Source: Vreelandella aquamarina (lineage in GTDB: Bacteria; Pseudomonadota; Gammaproteobacteria; Pseudomonadales; Halomonadaceae). From it: DNA of 64,000 bases. Every line of letters starts with the position of its first letter. The first letter of the stretch is position 1. The position numbers and the translations under genes are program-made. The notes below the pieces were generated by a model. That model did not search any database and had not been told where the DNA came from. It worked only from the letters and a program-made list of their open reading frames with translations. Shown here piece after piece: positions 48,554 through 58,544 of this stretch. The stretch covers positions 62,001 to 126,000 of the forward strand of contig NZ_FODB01000001.1 in NCBI RefSeq assembly GCF_900110265.1, written 5' to 3'.

Positions 48554-48874
48554 ATGTCTGCTTCTACTAGCGCCGCTGCACGTCTTCTGGAACATAACTG
48601 TCATGCCATTGAGGCAGGCGCTAACCTGCTCAAAGCGTTGGCGAATGAAAAACGCCTACAGATCCTGTGTTTGTTGGCAGAAAAAGAGCTGTCGGTAACG
48701 CAAATTAATCAGCAGCTTTCATTGAGCCAGTCGGCGCTTTCTCAGCACTTGGCGATTTTGCGTCGCGACCAGTTGGTCAATACGCGGCGGGAGTCTCAAA
48801 CCATCTATTATTCACTCAGCAGCGAAAGCGCCAAGGCAATTATTAACACCCTGGCGCAACACTATGCTGCCTAG
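48554..48874 (+). CDS. ArsR-family transcriptional regulator
   Basis: A 106-aa winged-helix protein. The DNA-binding helices read LSVTQINQQLSLSQSALSQHLAIL (in two parts, about residues 55-78), with the family KALANEKRLQILCLL before them. Its single conserved-position Cys in LQILCLL recalls BigR/SqrR-type thiol sensors, but the second cysteine of that pair is absent, so the inducer is unknown. A strong AAGGAGAT precedes the ATG. Short overlapping dyads (CTGT-CACT-ACAG, 48523-48534) just upstream may be its operator. The 302-bp gap between prpE and this gene shows nothing else coding. Confidence 0.85.
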   Translation: MSASTSAAARLLEHNCHAIEAGANLLKALANEKRLQILCLLAEKELSVTQINQQLSLSQSALSQHLAILRRDQLVNTRRESQTIYYSLSSESAKAIINTLAQHYAA

Positions 48875-48922
48875 TATTGGGCACTCAGTCTTGGCTACTT
48901 AGCACTCGCTGTTCAAGCGAAT

Positions 48923-49972
48923 CTAACGACGTTGCCAGCCCGCCGCGTCGATCACGCCCAGAGCCTTCACCATGGCATGCTCCACGCCCGCCGATATCGC
49001 TAGCCCGACTTTGCGGCTAATGGTTTTCGGCGGCTCTAGCTTCACACGATACACCTGGGCTTGGGCGATACGCTCTACTAAATAGGCCTCGCTGGTTCCC
49101 ACGCTATCCACCAGCTTCTGCTCTAACGCTTCACTGCCGTACCAAATCTCTCCGGTGGCAAGTTTTTCAATATCCATGTCGGGCCGGTGCTTAGCCACGT
49201 AAGTTTTAAATAGGTGGTGGGTGTTTTCTAGGTCATCGATAAATTTCTCACGCCCTTCTTGGGTGTTTTCCCCAAGTACGGTCAACGTGCGCTTATATTT
49301 ACCGGCAGTAAGTAGCTCAACATCGATATCGTTGCGTTTGAGAAGGCGATGAATATTGGGCACCTGGGCGACCACGCCAATAGAGCCAATCACCGCAAAC
49401 GGGGCGGCTTTAATGTGGCTGGCGGTACAGGCCATCATGTATCCACCGCTGGCGGCCACTTTGTCGATGCATACCGTGGTGGTGAGCCCCGCCTCTCGCA
49501 GCCGGTCCAATTGAGCAGCGGCTAAGCCATAGGCGTGTACCAGACCACCTGCTGATTCCAAACGCACAATGACTTCATTATCAGTGCTGGCCACCTCAAT
49601 CACCGCCGATACCTCTTGGGCGAATTGCTCGGCTTGCGAGGCTTTAATATCGCCATGGAAATCCAGCACCCATACTTTTTGTTGGGCGTTTTGGGCCTCG
49701 CTCTTGTCTTTCTTGGCCGCCTTTTGCCGAGCTTTCTCTTCGTGGCGAAACGCTTTAACCAGTTTTTTACGCGCCCCCTGGGCAGTTGTGGTGACACGTA
49801 ACCGCCGGTTACGCGCTCGGCGCTGATCATTCAGAGATTCAACATGCAGTTTTAGGCCATGTTCGTTGCTCTCTTTACCACGCGGCACCAGTAAAACCAG
49901 CAGGCCAGCCGCCAACATTACCAGGGTTGTTTGCAGTAAGAATGTGCCCATTTCTGCGAGCCATTCAGCCAT
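48923..49972 (-). CDS. sohB: SohB-like inner-membrane signal-peptide-peptidase-family protease
   Basis: An S49-family protease of 349 aa. An N-terminal membrane helix (about 11-30), a basic linker (about 48-95), and a protease domain follow, with the Ser/Lys dyad Ser175 (AASGGYMMAC) and Lys227 (GKYKRTL). The numbering nearly equals that of E. coli SohB. It is thought to cut signal-peptide remnants or other membrane peptides. The ATG at 49972 has AGGAGAG upstream and is preferred over a GTG 6 bases before it. Confidence 0.93.
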   Translation of the reverse strand: MAEWLAEMGTFLLQTTLVMLAAGLLVLLVPRGKESNEHGLKLHVESLNDQRRARNRRLRVTTTAQGARKKLVKAFRHEEKARQKAAKKDKSEAQNAQQKVWVLDFHGDIKASQAEQFAQEVSAVIEVASTDNEVIVRLESAGGLVHAYGLAAAQLDRLREAGLTTTVCIDKVAASGGYMMACTASHIKAAPFAVIGSIGVVAQVPNIHRLLKRNDIDVELLTAGKYKRTLTVLGENTQEGREKFIDDLENTHHLFKTYVAKHRPDMDIEKLATGEIWYGSEALEQKLVDSVGTSEAYLVERIAQAQVYRVKLEPPKTISRKVGLAISAGVEHAMVKALGVIDAAGWQRR

Positions 49973-50142
49973 TGTCACTCTCCTATTACGGTGTTTAAAC
50001 GTTTAAAACAATTACCTTTTTTTACTATCTGGCACGCATACTCTACATACGTTGCACACGAGGCTTGATTAAAACAAATGTTTGAAATAGTCTCGTCTTA
50101 GGCATTACCTGATGTTTCCCATTAACGCTTAGGAACTTACCT

Positions 50143-50454
50143 ATGTCATCCACTACGCTTGAAAAGTTGCAGTCCCGCTTTAACCCAGAGGCTGCAAAAG
50201 GTATGAACGAGGTTTTCCAGTTTCATTTTTCTGACGCCGGTAGCCACTATCTGGATATTCAGGACGGCACACTCGGGGTACACGAAGGCGAACACGATGA
50301 TCCGTCGGTCAGTCTAAGCATGAGCACCGACACACTAAAAGGGATTATGAACGGTGACATTAACGGCATGACAGCCTTTATGACCGGCAAGCTGAAAGCC
50401 ACCGGTAACGTGATGCTGGCAACCAAGCTTACTAGCCTGTTTCCCAGCCAGTAA
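50143..50454 (+). CDS. SCP2 sterol-binding domain protein
   Basis: A 103-aa single-domain protein of the SCP2 fold, seen in FQFHFSDAGSHYLDIQDG and the C-terminal IMNGDINGMTAFMTGKLKATGNVMLA (read in parts). SCP2 domains bind lipids or lipid-like molecules in a hydrophobic pocket. In bacteria such small stand-alone proteins are of unknown function; the related but longer UbiJ helps ubiquinone synthesis. It stands alone between sohB (divergent) and nudC (convergent). Confidence 0.85.
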   Translation: MSSTTLEKLQSRFNPEAAKGMNEVFQFHFSDAGSHYLDIQDGTLGVHEGEHDDPSVSLSMSTDTLKGIMNGDINGMTAFMTGKLKATGNVMLATKLTSLFPSQ

Positions 50455-50462
50455 GCCCAGCA

Positions 50463-51236
50463 TTAGCGCCACTTGGCCAAGTGAGTTTCGATCAAGTCTC
50501 GCGAAATAGAGTAAGGCGGCGGCAGCGACGGTAACTGCCGCGGCGAAAACCACGCGGCGTCGCTAATTTCCACGCCATCAATTCTGATGCGCCGCGTGGT
50601 GGCTTCGGCAAAAAAGCCAAACATCAGCGAATGCGGAAAAGGCCACGCCTGACTGTGGTGGTAACGCAACTGGTCGACGTGCACTCCTACTTCTTCAAAT
50701 ATCTCGCGATGCACGGCCTCCTCCGCTGACTCTCCAGGCTCAATAAATCCAGCCAACGTAGAGTAACGCCCGGGTGGAAAACGCGGACTACGGGCAAGCA
50801 GCATTGCTTCACCACTGGTTACCAGGGTGATGATACAGGGCGAAATACGCGGGTAGTTGCGATGTCCGCAGGCATAACAGTGCATCGCAAACTCTGCTTC
50901 AAGCTTGGTGGCCTTTTCACCACAGCGGCCACAAAACCGGTGGTTCTCTAGCCAAGCACCGACCTGTAATGCAGTCGAGAGCAGACCAAACCAGGAGGCA
51001 GGCAGTTCCCCTAGCCACTGGCGTCCGTCAATCCAGTCATCGCCCGGCTTATTCTCCACCAGCAGCGCCACGGGCTCATCGTGCCAGTAGCACAGCGGCT
51101 GCATGTGTTCGTTCCAGGGCTGAAACGGCTGGAGCGGGCTTAGCTCTCCGGTTAATGGCGCTGGCGCAATATGGCTACGAGAAACGCGGATCACCCGCCC
51201 TTCTCTAGCATGATGGGGAATCTCACGTTTAAGCAT
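50463..51236 (-). CDS. nudC: NAD+ diphosphatase NudC (RNA deNADding / NADH pyrophosphatase)
   Basis: Splits NAD(H) to NMN(H) and AMP and removes NAD caps from RNA. The 257-aa protein has the zinc ribbon Cys102-x2-Cys105 with Cys120-x2-Cys123, the Nudix box GFIEPGESAEEAVHREIFEE (163-182), and the NudC-specific array SQAWPFPHS (195-203). The start overlaps the dnaQ stop region by 8 bp, so it is the last gene of a minus-strand run: methyltransferase, rnhA, dnaQ, nudC. Confidence 0.95.
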   Translation of the reverse strand: MLKREIPHHAREGRVIRVSRSHIAPAPLTGELSPLQPFQPWNEHMQPLCYWHDEPVALLVENKPGDDWIDGRQWLGELPASWFGLLSTALQVGAWLENHRFCGRCGEKATKLEAEFAMHCYACGHRNYPRISPCIITLVTSGEAMLLARSPRFPPGRYSTLAGFIEPGESAEEAVHREIFEEVGVHVDQLRYHHSQAWPFPHSLMFGFFAEATTRRIRIDGVEISDAAWFSPRQLPSLPPPYSISRDLIETHLAKWR

Positions 51237-51978
51237 CGGCAGCTGTACCGTCTAACGATTCTTGAAACCAGCGCAACTGGTGCGCTTCGCACTTAGCTTG
51301 ATGGGCAGCACGCTCTTCATCGCTTGGGCGCACTACCCGTAACTGGCCGGGTGTTAACGACAGTCGCTGCACCGACAGTCCTTCATTAGCCTGGTTTTGC
51401 TGATTTTTTTCGCCACCGCTGTCGGCATCTAGCGTAAGCGCCGTTTGTCCCCCCGTCATTGCTAGGTAGACATCAGCCAGGATTTCGGCGTCTAACAGTG
51501 CTCCGTGAAGTACCCGGTGACCATTATCAATATCGTACCGCTTACACAGCGCATCCAGGCTATTACGCTGGCCTGGGTGCATCTCCCGTGCCATGACTAG
51601 CGTATCCAGAATACGGCAGTGATCTCGCACCGGGCCTAACGCGGGTGCCTGGCGGCGCTTATTGAGCATGCCTAGCTCATGGTCAATAAAGCCGACATCA
51701 AAAGGCGCGTTATGGATAACCAGCTCGGCCCCTTCAATAAACGCCCAGAAATCATCTGCGATCTCGGCAAAGACCGGTTCATTAGCCACTTTGGCATCGT
51801 CAATGCCATGTACCGCGACCACTTCCGCGTCGATGTGGCGCTCTGGGTTGATGTATTGGTGATAGGTGCGCCCGGTAAACCGTCGATTGATCATCTCTAC
51901 GGCACCGATCTCTACCAGCCGGTGACCATCTTTGGGGTCAATGCCGGTGGTTTCCGTATCTAGGATGACTTGGCGCAT
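51229..51978 (-). CDS. dnaQ: DNA polymerase III epsilon subunit (3'-5' proofreading exonuclease)
   Basis: A 249-aa DEDDh exonuclease. Motif I DTETTG (Asp7, Glu9) is at the start; motif II is the [11 protein letters not shown] segment near residue 95; motif III has His and Asp in [14 protein letters not shown] near 160. The C-terminal about 50 residues form the flexible polymerase-binding tail. Its start overlaps the 3' end of rnhA by 19 bp on the same strand; in E. coli the two genes are divergent, so this tight tandem arrangement is a lineage feature. Confidence 0.96.
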   Translation of the reverse strand: MRQVILDTETTGIDPKDGHRLVEIGAVEMINRRFTGRTYHQYINPERHIDAEVVAVHGIDDAKVANEPVFAEIADDFWAFIEGAELVIHNAPFDVGFIDHELGMLNKRRQAPALGPVRDHCRILDTLVMAREMHPGQRNSLDALCKRYDIDNGHRVLHGALLDAEILADVYLAMTGGQTALTLDADSGGEKNQQNQANEGLSVQRLSLTPGQLRVVRPSDEERAAHQAKCEAHQLRWFQESLDGTAADA

Positions 51979-52445
51979 GCCGCTCTCCTCTGATGTTCAT
52001 CGATGGCTTCGTTAGCCAATTCATCTGCGCGCTCATTACCGGGATGGCCGTTGTGCCCTTTTACCCAGTGCCACTCAACCTGGTGGCGCTGGGTTTCTTC
52101 GTGAAGGGTCTTCCACAGCTCAGCATTTTTGACGGGCTGTTTGGCCGCCGTTTTCCAACCGCGTTTAATCCAGTTATGAATCCACTGGGTAATGCCCTGG
52201 CGTACATATTGCGAATCGGTCCATAGCGCGACACAACATGGCTTGTTCAAGGTGCGCAGCGCCATGATCGCCGCCATTAACTCCATGCGATTGTTGGTTG
52301 TCTCGGCTTCATAGCCTTTCAACGTTTTTTGATGGGGGCCGCTTTCTAACACTACCCCCCAGCCACCTGGGCCAGGATTGCCTCGACACGCCCCGTCGGT
52401 ATATACCGTAACCTGAGGCAGCCCCTCGGCTTCTTGCTTACTCAC
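51960..52445 (-). CDS. rnhA: Ribonuclease HI
   Basis: Cleaves RNA in RNA-DNA hybrids. The 161-aa protein has all four catalytic acids: Asp17 ([11 protein letters not shown]), Glu55 (NNRMELMAA), Asp77 (WTDSQYV), Asp141 (NERADELA). A GTG at 52445 is chosen because AAGGA lies at good spacing and longer frames upstream add a basic tail not found in RNase HI. It overlaps the methyltransferase 3' end by 8 bp and dnaQ by 19 bp, so the run is translationally linked. Confidence 0.95.
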   Translation of the reverse strand: MSKQEAEGLPQVTVYTDGACRGNPGPGGWGVVLESGPHQKTLKGYEAETTNNRMELMAAIMALRTLNKPCCVALWTDSQYVRQGITQWIHNWIKRGWKTAAKQPVKNAELWKTLHEETQRHQVEWHWVKGHNGHPGNERADELANEAIDEHQRRAACAKSS

Positions 52446-53238
52446 GCTCGCTGTCCTTTTTTTGACGACATTGCTCTGATAACTGGTAGCGCGCCGAAGC
52501 GCCGGTTCGAGTCGCACCTAGGGTTGATGATGACACAGGCGCACGTAAGCCAAATTTAACGCGTTGAATGGGGGCGTGACGTTGACGCCGCTGCGCCTGG
52601 ATCATGTAGCCTTCACCAAGAGGGAGGTTGTGCCTTCTCCCCCAAGCTTCCCAAGGTTCGCCACACTTAGCGTTCACTAGGCCACGAAAACAGTAATAGT
52701 CTACGCGCTCCACCTCAAAGTCGACAAACGCCAGCCAATCGCGCAGCCGGTTAGCGCTTCGCCATCGCCCGTTCCATGGAAACTGAGCCTGTTTCTTACG
52801 CCAGCGCTGTGTAATCCCACTAACGCTGATAGGATTAAAGCCAAACAGCACCAAAACGCCGTTATCTGCCGTCACCCGCGCAGCCTCCTGAAGGGTATAG
52901 TGGGCATCAGGGACATGCTCTAGCCAGTGGTGTAACACCATGGTGTCGATGCAGCGGTCTGGCAGTGCCAGCTGGCCTGGCGGGCACACTAGGCTTGATG
53001 AAGATACAGCAAGGGCGCGAGTGGGTGCCCAGCGAATCATGTGAGGAATGGCTGACATCGTCATTAACGCAGGTCCCATGCTCATCTCTAAGCTATGCCC
53101 GCCTTTGCGCCCCTCTACCAGCGGCCCTAAACAAGCTCGTTGAGTTTCCCACAAAGCTCGGCCCGCCTCTGTTTGCCAGTACGCCTGGCTCTGAGCCATC
53201 CGCTGAGCGAGCATCGGTGCCATCGACGAATTTGACAT
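52438..53238 (-). CDS. Class I SAM-dependent methyltransferase, YafS-like
   Basis: A 266-aa protein next to rnhA, as E. coli yafS is. The methyltransferase motifs are present: [20 protein letters not shown] (read near residues 92-111) and the [11 protein letters not shown] strand. The SAM motif I near the N-terminus is poorly conserved. The substrate is unknown. The C-terminal about 70 residues are basic and less conserved. The ATG at 53238 is chosen (MSNSSMAPM) with GGAGG 12 bases upstream; a frame open to 53328 runs into the gloB promoter region. Confidence 0.8.
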   Translation of the reverse strand: MSNSSMAPMLAQRMAQSQAYWQTEAGRALWETQRACLGPLVEGRKGGHSLEMSMGPALMTMSAIPHMIRWAPTRALAVSSSSLVCPPGQLALPDRCIDTMVLHHWLEHVPDAHYTLQEAARVTADNGVLVLFGFNPISVSGITQRWRKKQAQFPWNGRWRSANRLRDWLAFVDFEVERVDYYCFRGLVNAKCGEPWEAWGRRHNLPLGEGYMIQAQRRQRHAPIQRVKFGLRAPVSSSTLGATRTGASARYQLSEQCRQKKDSERE

Positions 53239-53400
53239 GAACAGCGCTTCCCTCCAAAGTAACTGACTTTTAGCGACGTTGGCGCCAGTACACTCGCGCC
53301 CAGTTAAATATTGAATTTTAGTGTCCACTTATCCAGTTACGGTCACTACTATTACTTTATTTCACCGATTACTTATTTTGAATTTCAAAGGATCTCGCCC

Positions 53401-54168
53401 ATGATGAGCGTGACACCGATTCCTGCCCTAAGCGATAACTATATTTGGCTATTAAGACAGGATACCAGTCAAAGTGTTTGCGTGGTGGACCCCGGTGAAG
53501 CCGCGCCTGTCATCGAGTTCCTCGAGCGTGAATCGCTCACTCTGGATACCATTCTGATTACTCATCATCATCAGGACCACACTGGCGGACTAGATGCGCT
53601 AGCCAAGCGCTATTCACCCCGTGTGATTGGTCCTGACAACCCCAGCATCAAAGGAATTGATGAGCGAGTGGGCGAAGGGGACCAAGTACGCATTATGGGG
53701 CGCCTGTTTGAAGTTATGGCCACTCCTGGCCATACGCTTGATCACATTAGCTACTTTACGCCGGGTATTCCTGGCCTGCTTTTCTGCGGCGACACGCTAT
53801 TTTGCGCCGGTTGCGGACGCTTGTTTGAAGGCACCCCAGAGCAGATGTTTACTTCATTGAACCGCTTTGCGGAACTACCTGAAGATACCCTGGTCTTTGC
53901 AGCACATGAATACACGCAGGCGAACCTGACGTTTGCACGTGCTGCCGACCCTGATAATGATGCTGTTACGCATGCACTGCAGGAGTGTGAGAAGGCACGG
54001 ATGTTAGACCGGCCTACTTTACCCAGCACGATAGGACGCGAGCTGAAAATCAACCCCTACCTGCGCGTGGGCACCGATAGCGTGCGCCAAGCGGCAGGCT
54101 CTCAGGGGGCAAACGATGATGACCTCGCCACGTTCACCACTCTACGGGAGTGGAAGAACCGTTTTTAA
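53401..54168 (+). CDS. gloB: Hydroxyacylglutathione hydrolase (glyoxalase II)
   Basis: Hydrolyses S-lactoylglutathione to lactate and glutathione, completing methylglyoxal detoxification. The 255-aa metallo-beta-lactamase-fold protein has the metal motif THHHQDH (54-60), the downstream GHTLDHISY His, and FCGDTLFCAGCGRLFEG with the bridging Asp. The C-terminal HAGH domain holds the glutathione contacts (INPYLRV). The ATG at 53401 has AAGGAT upstream. It is divergent from the methyltransferase and followed by mltD, as in E. coli. Confidence 0.95.
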   Translation: MMSVTPIPALSDNYIWLLRQDTSQSVCVVDPGEAAPVIEFLERESLTLDTILITHHHQDHTGGLDALAKRYSPRVIGPDNPSIKGIDERVGEGDQVRIMGRLFEVMATPGHTLDHISYFTPGIPGLLFCGDTLFCAGCGRLFEGTPEQMFTSLNRFAELPEDTLVFAAHEYTQANLTFARAADPDNDAVTHALQECEKARMLDRPTLPSTIGRELKINPYLRVGTDSVRQAAGSQGANDDDLATFTTLREWKNRF

Positions 54169-54198
54169 GAACGCTATCGAATAGAAACGAACCAAACT

Positions 54199-55425
54199 AT
54201 GACCTATCGAACGATTCGCCAGCGCTTACTGTTAAGCGCTGGCAGTACCGTAATAATGGGCCTTTTTCTGGCCGCAGCGGCAAACTCTCAAGCCTCTGCC
54301 ACTGACACAAACCGCACCTATACCACTGCTAATGACGCATCGATGGACGACGGCAACCAGAAAAATGCCAATCGTTTTCAGCCTACTGCGTTGCATCACC
54401 ACTTCTGGGAAGCCCTTGTTCTTGAACCCCAGGATGCCTGGAGTTCACTACGCTCAAGCTTCCAATGGCAGGAAAAAAAATTGCCTGCCGATGCTCAGGC
54501 TAGAGTCGATGAGTGGATTGAGTACTACCGCTCCAGCCCGCATAACATCGCGGCTATTACCGAGCGCGCCACCCCTTGGCTTGCCTGGATTGCGCAGCAG
54601 GTCAGCGACCGCGGTCTGCCCGGCGAAATTGCCCTGATTCCTTTCGTTGAAAGCTCGTTCGACCCCAGTGCGCGCAGTCACTTAGGTGCTGCTGGCCTGT
54701 GGCAGTTTATGCCAGGCACCGGCGATGCCTTAGGGCTGGTGCGTAACGGCAACTATGATGGCCGTTTGGATGTTGTGACTTCGACAGAAGCCGCGCTAGA
54801 TTATCTAGAGATGCAGGCAGATCAGTGGTACGAAGGCGACCTGATGCTATCACTGGCGGCTTACAATGCTGGCGCTGGCACCGTGAACCGGGCTCAGCGC
54901 CAAGCACAGAGCCAAGGGTTGGATGGCAAATACTGGGATCTTTCCCTCCCCCACGAAACCATGCAGTACGTACCTAAGCTCAAGGCAATTGCGACGATTA
55001 TTAATGATCCCGAGAAGTACGGTGTCAGCCTGCCGGATATCCATCCAGACCCCGCGTTTGCGAAAGTTCAACTGGAACAGCCGGTGAGCTTAGCCCAAGC
55101 CTCCCAGCTATTAGATGTCAGCCAATCCGCGCTGGCCGAGCTAAATCCTGGCCTGCTGAATGGCAGCCTCGACCCACGCAGTGCACAGACGCTTCTAGTG
55201 CCTGAAGAAGTTGATACTCAGGTATTAGCTCAGCTTTCGCAGTCAGACGATACTGCGCTGGCCTCAGCCAGCACGCCTTCCGTGCATCGCGTTGAAAGAG
55301 GCGATAATCTTTCTGCTATCGCCGCGCAGTATAATCTTGATCAGCAAGACTTAATCAGGTGGAATGCTATAGATCGCCCGGAAGCACTGCAGCCAGGACA
55401 GCTGCTGTCGCTCTCTGGTCGTTAA
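54199..55425 (+). CDS. mltD: Membrane-bound lytic murein transglycosylase D
   Basis: Cleaves the glycan strands of peptidoglycan to give 1,6-anhydro ends. The 408-aa protein has an N-terminal export signal (about 8-33; no clear lipobox, unlike E. coli MltD), an SLT domain with catalytic Glu151 in PFVESSFDP and the GLWQFMPGT motif (166-174), and a C-terminal LysM domain (about 362-405, VERGDNLSAIAAQYNLDQ). An additional degenerate LysM-like segment lies around 290-335. It follows gloB by 30 bp and precedes yejA by 92 bp on the same strand. Confidence 0.93.
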   Translation: MTYRTIRQRLLLSAGSTVIMGLFLAAAANSQASATDTNRTYTTANDASMDDGNQKNANRFQPTALHHHFWEALVLEPQDAWSSLRSSFQWQEKKLPADAQARVDEWIEYYRSSPHNIAAITERATPWLAWIAQQVSDRGLPGEIALIPFVESSFDPSARSHLGAAGLWQFMPGTGDALGLVRNGNYDGRLDVVTSTEAALDYLEMQADQWYEGDLMLSLAAYNAGAGTVNRAQRQAQSQGLDGKYWDLSLPHETMQYVPKLKAIATIINDPEKYGVSLPDIHPDPAFAKVQLEQPVSLAQASQLLDVSQSALAELNPGLLNGSLDPRSAQTLLVPEEVDTQVLAQLSQSDDTALASASTPSVHRVERGDNLSAIAAQYNLDQQDLIRWNAIDRPEALQPGQLLSLSGR

Positions 55426-55517
55426 CACTCTCTGGCTACTAACGCATCAGATCAATAGTTTAGAATTAAGGCTTTGCAAGGTGTTCACCTAGGTTTTGTT
55501 ACTACAGGAAGTTGCCA

Positions 55518-57389
55518 ATGCCACGTGGTGTGATGTTCACTAAAACGCTTTTGCTAATAAGCGGCTTGCTGCTGAGTTTGTCGCTATCTGCTTCAGATGA
55601 GACCGTTGACACCACCACTACTGCTGTTGAAACGGTGCATGGGCTATCGCTTTACGATAGCCCGGAATTGCCGGAAGATTTCGCCTACTTTCCCCACGTT
55701 AATCCGCAAGCTCCCAAAGGCGGCTCCATTACACACACCGCCGTAGGCGGTAGCTTCGATTCCACCAATCCTTTTATTATTCGCGGAACGCCCGCCACCG
55801 GCATTTCTCAAATTTATGACACGCTGATGGCCAGCAACCCCAATGAGCCGTTTAGCCTTTATGGCTTACTAGCGAAAGGCGTGCGCCTAGATCCTGAGCG
55901 CCGCTGGATTGAATTCGACCTGCGTGAAGAAGCCCGCTTTCAGGATGGTGAACCGGTCACCGCTTACGATGTGGTGTTCTCATTTGATTTGCTACGTGAA
56001 CAGGGTAACCCTTTCTATGCCAGCTATTACGCAGGTGTAGAGCAAGTCATCGCCCTCAACGAACACCAAGTACGTTTCGAATTTAACGATACCGAGTCAC
56101 GAGAACTGCCGCTGATTGTGGCACAGCTACCCATTCTGCCCCGCCACTACTGGGAGCCCCGCGACTTTAGCGCGCCCACTCTTGCTGCACATCCTGGCTC
56201 TGGCCCTTACCGAATTAGCGAGGTAGACCCTGGACGCCGCATTGTATATGAGCGCGACGACAACTATTGGGGAAAAGATCTGCCGGTCAATGTTGGGCGT
56301 TACAACATCGACCGCGTGGTATACGAATACTATCGGGACCGGGATATCGCCTGGGAAGCGTTCAAAGCCGGGTTAACAGATTTTCGTATCGATGCCCGCG
56401 CAGCCACCTGGGCCATTGGCTACAACTTTCCCGCCTACCAAGATGGCCTGATTAAGCGCATCACCGTTCCTGATGTAAACCCGTCGATGATGCAGGCGTT
56501 TGTCTTCAACCTCCGCGAAGAGAAATTTCAAGACCCACGGGTGCGTGAAGCCTTGAGCCTGACGTTCGACTTCCCCTGGTTAAACACCAATATTTTCTAT
56601 AACACCTACGCTCGCACGGAGAGCTTCTTCCAAAACTCGGAAATGGAAGCCATCGGCGAACCCTCCGAGGCTGAACTGGCGTTGCTCGAACCGTTTCGTG
56701 ATGAGCTGCTGGCATCTCATCAGTCAGAGCGACTTTTCACTGATCCACTCCCCATTGAGCATCCGGTGGAGCTTCGTGAACGCTTAAGGCTAGCGCTTGA
56801 GCTTCTGCGTGAAGCGGGTTACCGCGTCGATGATGGCGTACTGGTTAATGCCGAAGGCCGCCCACTCTCGCTGGAGGTACTGCTTTACGACTCAGGCTTA
56901 GAGCGCGTTGTGCAGCCCATGCTGCGGAACATGGCGCGCTTGGGTATCCAGACTTCCCTACGCATTGTCGATATCAACCAGTACCTTAACCGCGTACGGG
57001 ATTATGACTACGACATAGTGATCAGCCACTTCCCGCAATCCAATAACCCCGGTAACGAACAGCGGGACTACTGGACCAGCGCCGCCGCCGAAGCGCCGCA
57101 AAGCCGTAACCGCATGGCACTGGCCCACCCCGCCGTTGATGCCCTGGTGGAAGAGATCATTCGGGCAGAAGACCGCGAGTCGCTGGATACCGCTACCCGC
57201 GCCCTTGATAGGGTGCTGCGCTGGGGCTTTTATGTGATCCCCCACTACCACTCCGGCGAGACACGCATTGCAGTATGGGATAAGTTTGGTTACCCAGAAC
57301 CATTTCCCGCCTACGCCATGGATTTAGATGCCTGGTGGGTAGATAGCGAACGTGAAGCAGCGCTGCAGCGACGTAATCGTCGCCGCTAG
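55518..57389 (+). CDS. yejA: Oligopeptide ABC transporter substrate-binding protein YejA-like (SBP family 5)
   Basis: A 623-aa periplasmic binding protein with a signal peptide (hydrophobic 9-24). The SBP-5 core is seen in [24 protein letters not shown] text near residues 115-135 and [16 protein letters not shown] (about 137-152), as in YejA. It delivers peptides to YejBEF. Known YejABEF systems import oligopeptides such as microcin C, and in some alpha-proteobacteria muropeptides. The ATG at 55518 has CAGGAAG 6 bases upstream. Four genes yejA-B-E-F follow in order. Confidence 0.92.
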   Translation: MPRGVMFTKTLLLISGLLLSLSLSASDETVDTTTTAVETVHGLSLYDSPELPEDFAYFPHVNPQAPKGGSITHTAVGGSFDSTNPFIIRGTPATGISQIYDTLMASNPNEPFSLYGLLAKGVRLDPERRWIEFDLREEARFQDGEPVTAYDVVFSFDLLREQGNPFYASYYAGVEQVIALNEHQVRFEFNDTESRELPLIVAQLPILPRHYWEPRDFSAPTLAAHPGSGPYRISEVDPGRRIVYERDDNYWGKDLPVNVGRYNIDRVVYEYYRDRDIAWEAFKAGLTDFRIDARAATWAIGYNFPAYQDGLIKRITVPDVNPSMMQAFVFNLREEKFQDPRVREALSLTFDFPWLNTNIFYNTYARTESFFQNSEMEAIGEPSEAELALLEPFRDELLASHQSERLFTDPLPIEHPVELRERLRLALELLREAGYRVDDGVLVNAEGRPLSLEVLLYDSGLERVVQPMLRNMARLGIQTSLRIVDINQYLNRVRDYDYDIVISHFPQSNNPGNEQRDYWTSAAAEAPQSRNRMALAHPAVDALVEEIIRAEDRESLDTATRALDRVLRWGFYVIPHYHSGETRIAVWDKFGYPEPFPAYAMDLDAWWVDSEREAALQRRNRRR

Positions 57390-57469
57390 CGTTTGTCGTT
57401 GCGGCTGACCTTCGTTTATCACAATCGCTCACAACAATAGCCTGTTTACATCATTTCGTGGAGTGCACT

Positions 57470-58543
57470 GTGGCACGTTATACCCTACGCCGACTGCTAC
57501 TAATGATCCCGACTCTGTTCGGGATCATGCTGCTTAACTTCATGATTGTGCAAGCCGCCCCCGGTGGGCCGATTGACCAAATGCTGGCGCGTTTTGAAGG
57601 CGCTAACGCCATGGCCAGCACACGGCTAGATATGGGCGGTGCCGATGTACAGGTCAACGATGACTCCCGCGGCGCGCGCGGTATCGACCCGCGCTTTATC
57701 GAACAGTTGGAGCAGCAGTTTGGCTTTGATAAGCCTGCCCATGAACGCTTCATCGGCATGATGGCGGACTATCTCACCTTCGATTTCGGCACCAGCTTTT
57801 TTAGAGACAGGCCGGTGATTGACCTGATGATCGAGCGGCTGCCGGTGTCGATCTCCCTCGGTTTATGGACCACCCTGCTGGTCTATGTGATTTCCATTCC
57901 GTTAGGCATTCGTAAAGCCCTGCGCCACGGTTCACGCTTCGACGTATGGACATCGGGGCTGGTCATTGTCGGGTATGCGATTCCTGGTTTTCTGTTCGCC
58001 ATTCTACTAATAGTACTATTTGCTGGCGGCACCTACCTGGACTGGTTCCCGCTACGCGGGCTGACCTCGCCGGATTTTGACGAGCTATCCGCTTGGGGCA
58101 AAGTGAAAGACTACTTCTGGCACATCACCCTGCCGGTTATCTCGGCGGCCATTGGCAGCTTCGCCACCCTCACCATGCTAACAAAAAATAGCTTTCTGGA
58201 TGAAATCCATAAGCAGTATGTACTCACTGCCCGAGCCAAAGGCGCCGATGAGCAGCGCGTGCTGTATGGGCACGTCTTTCGCAATGCCATGCTAATTATT
58301 ATCGCGGGCCTGCCCTCGGCAATGATCGGTATTTTCTTTACCGGCGCGCTGCTGATCGAGGTGATTTTCTCCCTGGATGGGCTGGGCCTGCTGGGCTTTG
58401 AAGCGGTCATGCAGCGTGACTATCCGGTAATCTTCGGTACGCTGTTTCTCTATACCGTCATCGGGCTGCTGCTCAAACTGATCTCGGACTTAACCTATGT
58501 GTGGGTTGATCCGCGTATCGATTTCGCGTCGAGGGAGTCTTAA
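57470..58543 (+). CDS. yejB: Oligopeptide ABC transporter permease YejB
   Basis: A 357-aa inner-membrane permease, with six helices. The N-terminal [20 protein letters not shown] and the EAA-loop region [20 protein letters not shown] (about 241-260) are typical of OppB/YejB. A periplasmic insert (about 40-85) is characteristic of YejB. A GTG at 57470 has GGAG at 6-base spacing and is preferred over a GTG 12 bases earlier. yejE follows after one base. Confidence 0.93.
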   Translation: MARYTLRRLLLMIPTLFGIMLLNFMIVQAAPGGPIDQMLARFEGANAMASTRLDMGGADVQVNDDSRGARGIDPRFIEQLEQQFGFDKPAHERFIGMMADYLTFDFGTSFFRDRPVIDLMIERLPVSISLGLWTTLLVYVISIPLGIRKALRHGSRFDVWTSGLVIVGYAIPGFLFAILLIVLFAGGTYLDWFPLRGLTSPDFDELSAWGKVKDYFWHITLPVISAAIGSFATLTMLTKNSFLDEIHKQYVLTARAKGADEQRVLYGHVFRNAMLIIIAGLPSAMIGIFFTGALLIEVIFSLDGLGLLGFEAVMQRDYPVIFGTLFLYTVIGLLLKLISDLTYVWVDPRIDFASRES

Positions 58544-58544
58544 T